NCBI RefSeq assembly: GCF_039543245.1
Contig: NZ_BAABJJ010000027.1
Coordinates: 1-64,000, forward strand
Direction: 5' to 3'
Origin: Algibacter_G agarivorans
Lineage (GTDB): Bacteria; Bacteroidota; Bacteroidia; Flavobacteriales; Flavobacteriaceae
Length of the DNA stretch: 64,000 nt
Positions 60,642 to 64,000 of the stretch are shown here, in pieces. How positions within the stretch are numbered: position 1 is the first letter of the stretch; every line of letters begins with the position of its first letter. The translations under genes and the position numbers were made by a program. Under the pieces are notes generated by a model, which had not been told where the DNA came from, did not search any database, and saw only the letters and a program-made list of their open reading frames with translations.

Positions 60642-60649
60642 TAAATGTA
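60642..60649 (-). promoter_or_regulatory. -7-like promoter element for the ferredoxin gene
   Basis: On the minus strand TACATTTA resembles TAnnTTTG with a final A. It is 22 bp downstream of the shared palindrome. Confidence 0.6.
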
Positions 60650-60671
60650 TATTTCATTTCACGATTTAAAT

Positions 60672-60685
60672 ATGATATTTATCAC
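60672..60685. promoter_or_regulatory. FNR/CRP-type operator shared by the ferredoxin and korAB promoters
   Basis: ATGATATTTATCAC has the TGAT-N4-ATCA form. It stands 22 bp from the -7-like element on each side, which places it near -41 for both divergent promoters. Confidence 0.65.
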
Positions 60686-60707
60686 GTTTAAACTAAAAGA
60701 TGTAAAT

Positions 60708-60715
60708 TATATTTA
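60708..60715 (+). promoter_or_regulatory. -7-like promoter element for korAB
   Basis: TATATTTA resembles TAnnTTTG with a final A and lies 22 bp downstream of the shared palindrome and 45 bp upstream of the korA ATG. Confidence 0.6.
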
Positions 60716-60760
60716 CTAAAATATCTATTTTTATGATAATTTTTAATCAATTATTTTCTT

Positions 60761-62629
60761 ATGACGTCTAATAAAATTACAGATAATAAAAACCTTCAGC
60801 ATGAAATATTAGATGCTGTGGTTATAAGGTTTGTAGGCGATTCTGGTGATGGCATGCAGTTAACGGGTACACAATTTTCAGATACATCTGCTATGTTTGG
60901 TAATGACGTTGCAACATTTCCTAATTACCCATCAGAAATAAGAGCGCCACAAGGAAGTTTGTATGGCGTTTCGGGGTTTCAGGTTCATATAGGGAGTATT
61001 GAAATTAGTACACCTGGAGATGATGTAGATTTGTTGGTGGCCATGAATCCTGCAGGTTTAAAAACTAATTTATATTCAGTAAAACCGGGACATACCATTG
61101 TTGTTGATGTCGATTCATTTACAAAGAAGAATTTAGAAAAAGCAAAATACGAAACAAACCCCCTTAAGGATGGTAGTTTAGAAAATTATAGAGTCATAGA
61201 AGTATCGATGTCTTCATTAACTAAAGCGGCTTTAAAAGATATTGAGAATTTAGATAATAAAAGTATTACCCGAAGTAAAAATATGTTTGCCTTAGGTATC
61301 GTGTATTGGATGTATGATCGTTCGCCAGAGCATACCATTGATTTTTTTAAGAAAAAATTTGCATCCAAACCACATATAATCGAAGCAAATACTAAAGTGT
61401 TAAATGCAGGATATTATTATGCAGAAACCTTAGAGTTAATACCTAATGCCTATTCAATTTCTCCCGCTAAAATGGAATCGGGCACTTACCGAATTATTGG
61501 TGGCAACACGGCTACAGCTTGGGGGTTTTTAGCTGCAGCAGAAAAATCAGGGCTAGAATTATTTCTAGGATCATATCCAATTACGCCTGCCACAGATATT
61601 TTGCACGAACTTGTGAAACATAAACATTTTGGAGTAAAAGCGTTTCAGGCTGAAGATGAAATAGCCGGTGTAACATCAGCCATTGGAGCATCATTTGCTG
61701 GCGATTTAGCAATTACAACTACATCAGGTCCTGGTTTAGCCTTAAAGGGTGAAGCATTAGGTTTAGCCATGATGGTAGAATTACCTTTAGTTGTAGTAAA
61801 TGTGCAACGAGGTGGACCATCAACAGGTTTGCCAACTAAAACAGAACAATCAGATTTAATGCAGGCCATGTATGGCAGGAATGGAGAAAGCCCCGTAATA
61901 GTTTTGGCTGCTAGTACCCCTTCTGATTGTTTTAATTATGCATATCAAGCAGCAAAACTGGCTTTAGAACACATGACTCCGGTTATTTTATTAACAGACG
62001 GATATATTGCTAATGGGTCGGAACCTTGGAAAATAAAAAGAGTTACCGAAATGCCTGAAATCAAAAATAATAAAGTTACGAAAGTGATGGATAATTGGCA
62101 TCCATATGATAGAAATGAAGAAACACTGGCCCGTAATTGGGCAGTTCCGGGAACTTTTGGTTTAGAGCATAGAATTGGAGGTTTAGAAAAAGATAGAATT
62201 ACAGGTGATGTGTCCCATGTTCCAGAAAACCATGAATACATGACCAAAATTAGGGCTGAAAAAATTAAGCGGGTACAAAATTATATACCCGATTTAACTA
62301 CAGAATTTGCTCAAGAAGGCAATCTGTTGGTTGTAGGTTGGGGAGGAACCTATGGTAGTTTACATTCGGCAGTAAAGCAATTAAATAATGAAGGTTATAA
62401 TAAAATAGGCTATGCCCATTTTAATTATATAAACCCGCTACCAAAAAACACAGAGGACGTTTTAAGTAAGTTTAAAAAAATTGTGGTTTGCGAGTTAAAC
62501 AATGGTCAATTTGTAAATATCTTAAAAATGAATTTTAATATATCCAAATTGGTACAATTCAACAAGATTCAAGGATTGCCTTTTGGAAATAGTGAACTCA
62601 TTACAGAATTCAAAAAATTAGTAGAATAA
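60761..62629 (+). CDS. korA: 2-oxoacid:ferredoxin oxidoreductase, fused gamma-alpha subunit
   Basis: A 622-residue subunit of a two-part 2-oxoglutarate (or related 2-oxoacid):ferredoxin oxidoreductase. The N-terminal gamma domain shows VIRFVGDSGDGMQLTGTQFSD and FPNYPSEIRAPQGSLYGVSGFQ. The alpha domain begins near 240 with GNTATAWGFLAAAEKSGLELF and GSYPITPATDILHEL and includes NVQRGGPSTGLPTKTEQSDL. It forms a complex with KorB, whose gene follows after 2 bp. In flavobacteria this enzyme can replace or add to the 2-oxoglutarate dehydrogenase; the substrate is inferred from the family. Confidence 0.92.
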   Translation: MTSNKITDNKNLQHEILDAVVIRFVGDSGDGMQLTGTQFSDTSAMFGNDVATFPNYPSEIRAPQGSLYGVSGFQVHIGSIEISTPGDDVDLLVAMNPAGLKTNLYSVKPGHTIVVDVDSFTKKNLEKAKYETNPLKDGSLENYRVIEVSMSSLTKAALKDIENLDNKSITRSKNMFALGIVYWMYDRSPEHTIDFFKKKFASKPHIIEANTKVLNAGYYYAETLELIPNAYSISPAKMESGTYRIIGGNTATAWGFLAAAEKSGLELFLGSYPITPATDILHELVKHKHFGVKAFQAEDEIAGVTSAIGASFAGDLAITTTSGPGLALKGEALGLAMMVELPLVVVNVQRGGPSTGLPTKTEQSDLMQAMYGRNGESPVIVLAASTPSDCFNYAYQAAKLALEHMTPVILLTDGYIANGSEPWKIKRVTEMPEIKNNKVTKVMDNWHPYDRNEETLARNWAVPGTFGLEHRIGGLEKDRITGDVSHVPENHEYMTKIRAEKIKRVQNYIPDLTTEFAQEGNLLVVGWGGTYGSLHSAVKQLNNEGYNKIGYAHFNYINPLPKNTEDVLSKFKKIVVCELNNGQFVNILKMNFNISKLVQFNKIQGLPFGNSELITEFKKLVE

Positions 62630-62631
62630 TT

Positions 62632-63645
62632 ATGGAAACTACCACAGTAAAAAAATATACATTTAAAGATTTTGCAAGTAATCAAGAGGTGCGTTGGTGC
62701 CCGGGTTGCGATGATTATGTCATTTTACGTTCTATGCAAAAAGCACTTCCAGAAATGGGTGTAAAAAAAGAAGATGTTGTCTTTATTTCTGGGATAGGAT
62801 GCTCCTCACGATTTCCGTATTATATGGATACCTACGGCATGCATAGTATTCATGGTAGAGCACCAGCAATAGCATCAGGGGTTAAGTTGGCAAATCCAGA
62901 TTTAAGTGTTTGGGTAATTACTGGAGATGGTGATTCTATGGCTATTGGTGGTAATCATTTTATTCATGTGTTACGCAGAAATATAAACTTAAATGTCATA
63001 TTGTTTAATAATGAAATTTACGGTTTAACAAAGGGGCAATTTTCACCAACGTCTATCATTGGTCAAAAAACAAAATCATCGCCTTACGGAAATACGCAGC
63101 CACCTTTTCAACCCGGAGAATTAGCCCTAGGTGCTAAAGCTCGATTTTTTGCAAGAATAGGAGGGAATACTCCAAAAGAAATGACTCAAGTTTTTATTGA
63201 AGCTGAAACATTTAATGGCACATCGTTGATAGAAGTATTACAAAATTGTGTGATTTTTAATGATGGTTGTTTTAGCCAGTATACGGATAAAAAAATCCGA
63301 GAAGATAAACAGTTGTTTGTTGAGCATGGTAAGTCTATGGTTTTTGGGAAAAATAGAGATAAGGGGTTGGTGTTGAATGGATTAAAATTGGAAGTCGTAA
63401 CTATTGGGGAAAATGGTGTTACGGAAGACGATATTTTAATTCATAATGCAAAAGAAGAAGATCCAACCTTGCATCAAATGTTGGTTAGGTTAGAACACCC
63501 TTTAGTAACCGGTATTATAAGACGTTTTAATGATGTTACTCTAGAAGAAAGGGAAGATGCTTTGACTAAAGAGGTGAAATCAAATTCAAAATTCACAAAA
63601 ACGGATGATTTGTTTTTTTCAGGAGAAATATATGAAGTAAAATAA
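62632..63645 (+). CDS. korB: 2-oxoacid:ferredoxin oxidoreductase, beta subunit
   Basis: A 337-residue catalytic subunit that binds thiamine diphosphate and one [4Fe-4S] cluster. RWCPGCDDYVI and GIGCSSRFPYYMDT supply cluster Cys; GDGDSMAIGGNHFIHVLRRN is the thiamine-diphosphate and metal site, and ILFNNEIYGLTKGQFSPTS follows. It ends 7 bp before the convergent rnfA gene. Partner of KorA. Confidence 0.93.
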   Translation: METTTVKKYTFKDFASNQEVRWCPGCDDYVILRSMQKALPEMGVKKEDVVFISGIGCSSRFPYYMDTYGMHSIHGRAPAIASGVKLANPDLSVWVITGDGDSMAIGGNHFIHVLRRNINLNVILFNNEIYGLTKGQFSPTSIIGQKTKSSPYGNTQPPFQPGELALGAKARFFARIGGNTPKEMTQVFIEAETFNGTSLIEVLQNCVIFNDGCFSQYTDKKIREDKQLFVEHGKSMVFGKNRDKGLVLNGLKLEVVTIGENGVTEDDILIHNAKEEDPTLHQMLVRLEHPLVTGIIRRFNDVTLEEREDALTKEVKSNSKFTKTDDLFFSGEIYEVK

Positions 63646-63652
63646 ATAATCC

Positions 63653-64000
63653 TTAGACCAAAGCTGTAAAACCTAAAAAAGCTAAAGATAAAAGTCCTGC
63701 AACTAGCAAATTAATAGGCACGCCTTTCATTCTTTCGGGAATGTCGGCAAGTTCTAACTGTTCTCTGATACTTGCAAAAACAATCAAGGCTAAAGCAAAC
63801 CCAATTGAGTTTGATATAGCAAAGAATACAGCCTTAATTAAGCTGTTGTTATCTAATCCTAATGCCAAAATAGCAACACCTAAAACGGCACAATTCGTTG
63901 TAATCAAAGGTAGAAAAACACCCAACGCTTGGTATAAAGGCGGACTCACTTTTTTTAGAATAATTTCTACCATTTGAACCAAAGCGGCAATCACTAGAAT
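63653..64000 (-). CDS. rnfA: Rnf electron-transport complex subunit RnfA, partial (5' end outside the window)
   Basis: The last 115 codons of a membrane subunit of the Rnf complex, which oxidises reduced ferredoxin with NAD+ and moves ions. Strong RnfA-like segments are GVFLPLITTNCAVLGVAILAL, SIGFALALIVFASIREQLELADIP and the final helix LLVAGLLSLAFLGFTALV. NqrD/NqrE are close homologues, but TTNCAVLGVA and the ADIPERMKG block fit RnfA/RsxA better. The frame is open through the window edge, so the Met at 63994 is internal. Convergent with korB. Confidence 0.82.
   Translation of the reverse strand: MLVIAALVQMVEIILKKVSPPLYQALGVFLPLITTNCAVLGVAILALGLDNNSLIKAVFFAISNSIGFALALIVFASIREQLELADIPERMKGVPINLLVAGLLSLAFLGFTALV

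Noticed and set aside
63653..64000. NqrE/NqrD instead of RnfA
   Set aside because: The families are homologous, but TTNCAVLGVA, the ADIP block and the absence of Nqr-type sequence around GSGIGW favour RnfA. The call stays below certainty because the gene is partial.

Overview
The window is AT-rich chromosomal DNA from a member of the Bacteroidota, almost certainly the family Flavobacteriaceae. The evidence is several secreted proteins with type IX secretion (T9SS) C-terminal sorting domains, many short lipoprotein signal peptides, Bacteroidota-type promoters (TAnnTTTG -7 elements), a b558-type succinate dehydrogenase operon, and families typical of the phylum (DUF2480, DUF3078, DUF4271, DUF4296). 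I do not claim a genus. I saw no rRNA, tRNA or CRISPR array. The only transposase-like gene is a broken REP-associated tyrosine transposase at the left edge.

Layout. 0-4 kb: a nonsense-mutated RAYT between two inverted REP-like hairpins, a Tas-like aldo/keto reductase, dispersed hairpin repeats, an OmpA-family lipoprotein and exonuclease III. 4-18 kb: a very large predicted outer-membrane barrel protein, an M28 peptidase, a leucine-rich-repeat T9SS cargo protein, the sdhCAB operon, and two tandem paralogous secreted metalloproteases. 18-25 kb: an Xaa-Pro aminopeptidase, aspartate kinase facing a small ACT-like protein, a BrnQ carrier, an alpha/beta hydrolase, two small zinc-ribbon paralogues and thiL. 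25-30 kb: a four-gene exported-protein operon ending in an MbnP-like protein and an MbnH/MauG-like di-haem protein. 30-40 kb: the iron-sulfur assembly (SUF) cluster (sufA, B, C, D, S, E, a SufT-like DUF59 protein and DUF2480), interrupted by a small lipoprotein, an M43 protease and a META-domain lipoprotein. 40-54 kb: a DUF3078 barrel, hemD, a polyprenol-phosphate glycosyltransferase, pyrC, tyrS, a LuxE-like protein, a two-component system, a glycosyltransferase and trmB. 54-56 kb: a LysE exporter, an alkyltransferase-like protein, an Mrp ATPase and a NifU-domain protein. 56-64 kb: a ferredoxin-centred energy module with pyruvate:ferredoxin oxidoreductase, a ferredoxin, the two-subunit 2-oxoacid:ferredoxin oxidoreductase KorAB, and the start-truncated end of rnfA.

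How the genes fit together. SUF genes plus Mrp and NifU make and deliver Fe-S clusters. Large consumers of these clusters lie in the same window (SdhB, NifJ, ferredoxin). NifJ and KorAB reduce ferredoxin, and an Rnf complex, of which only part of RnfA is visible, would reoxidise it at the membrane. The strongest regulatory signal is a pair of FNR/CRP-type palindromes (TGAT-N4-ATCA). They stand exactly 22 bases from the -7-like element of three promoters: nifJ, the ferredoxin, and korAB. One of the two sites is shared by the divergent ferredoxin and korAB promoters. This suggests that the ferredoxin module is switched as one regulon by oxygen, redox state or a similar signal.

The best candidates for little-described biology are that regulon, the MbnP/MbnH operon with its two companion exported proteins, the three-member small zinc-ribbon family, and a dispersed multi-hairpin repeat family.
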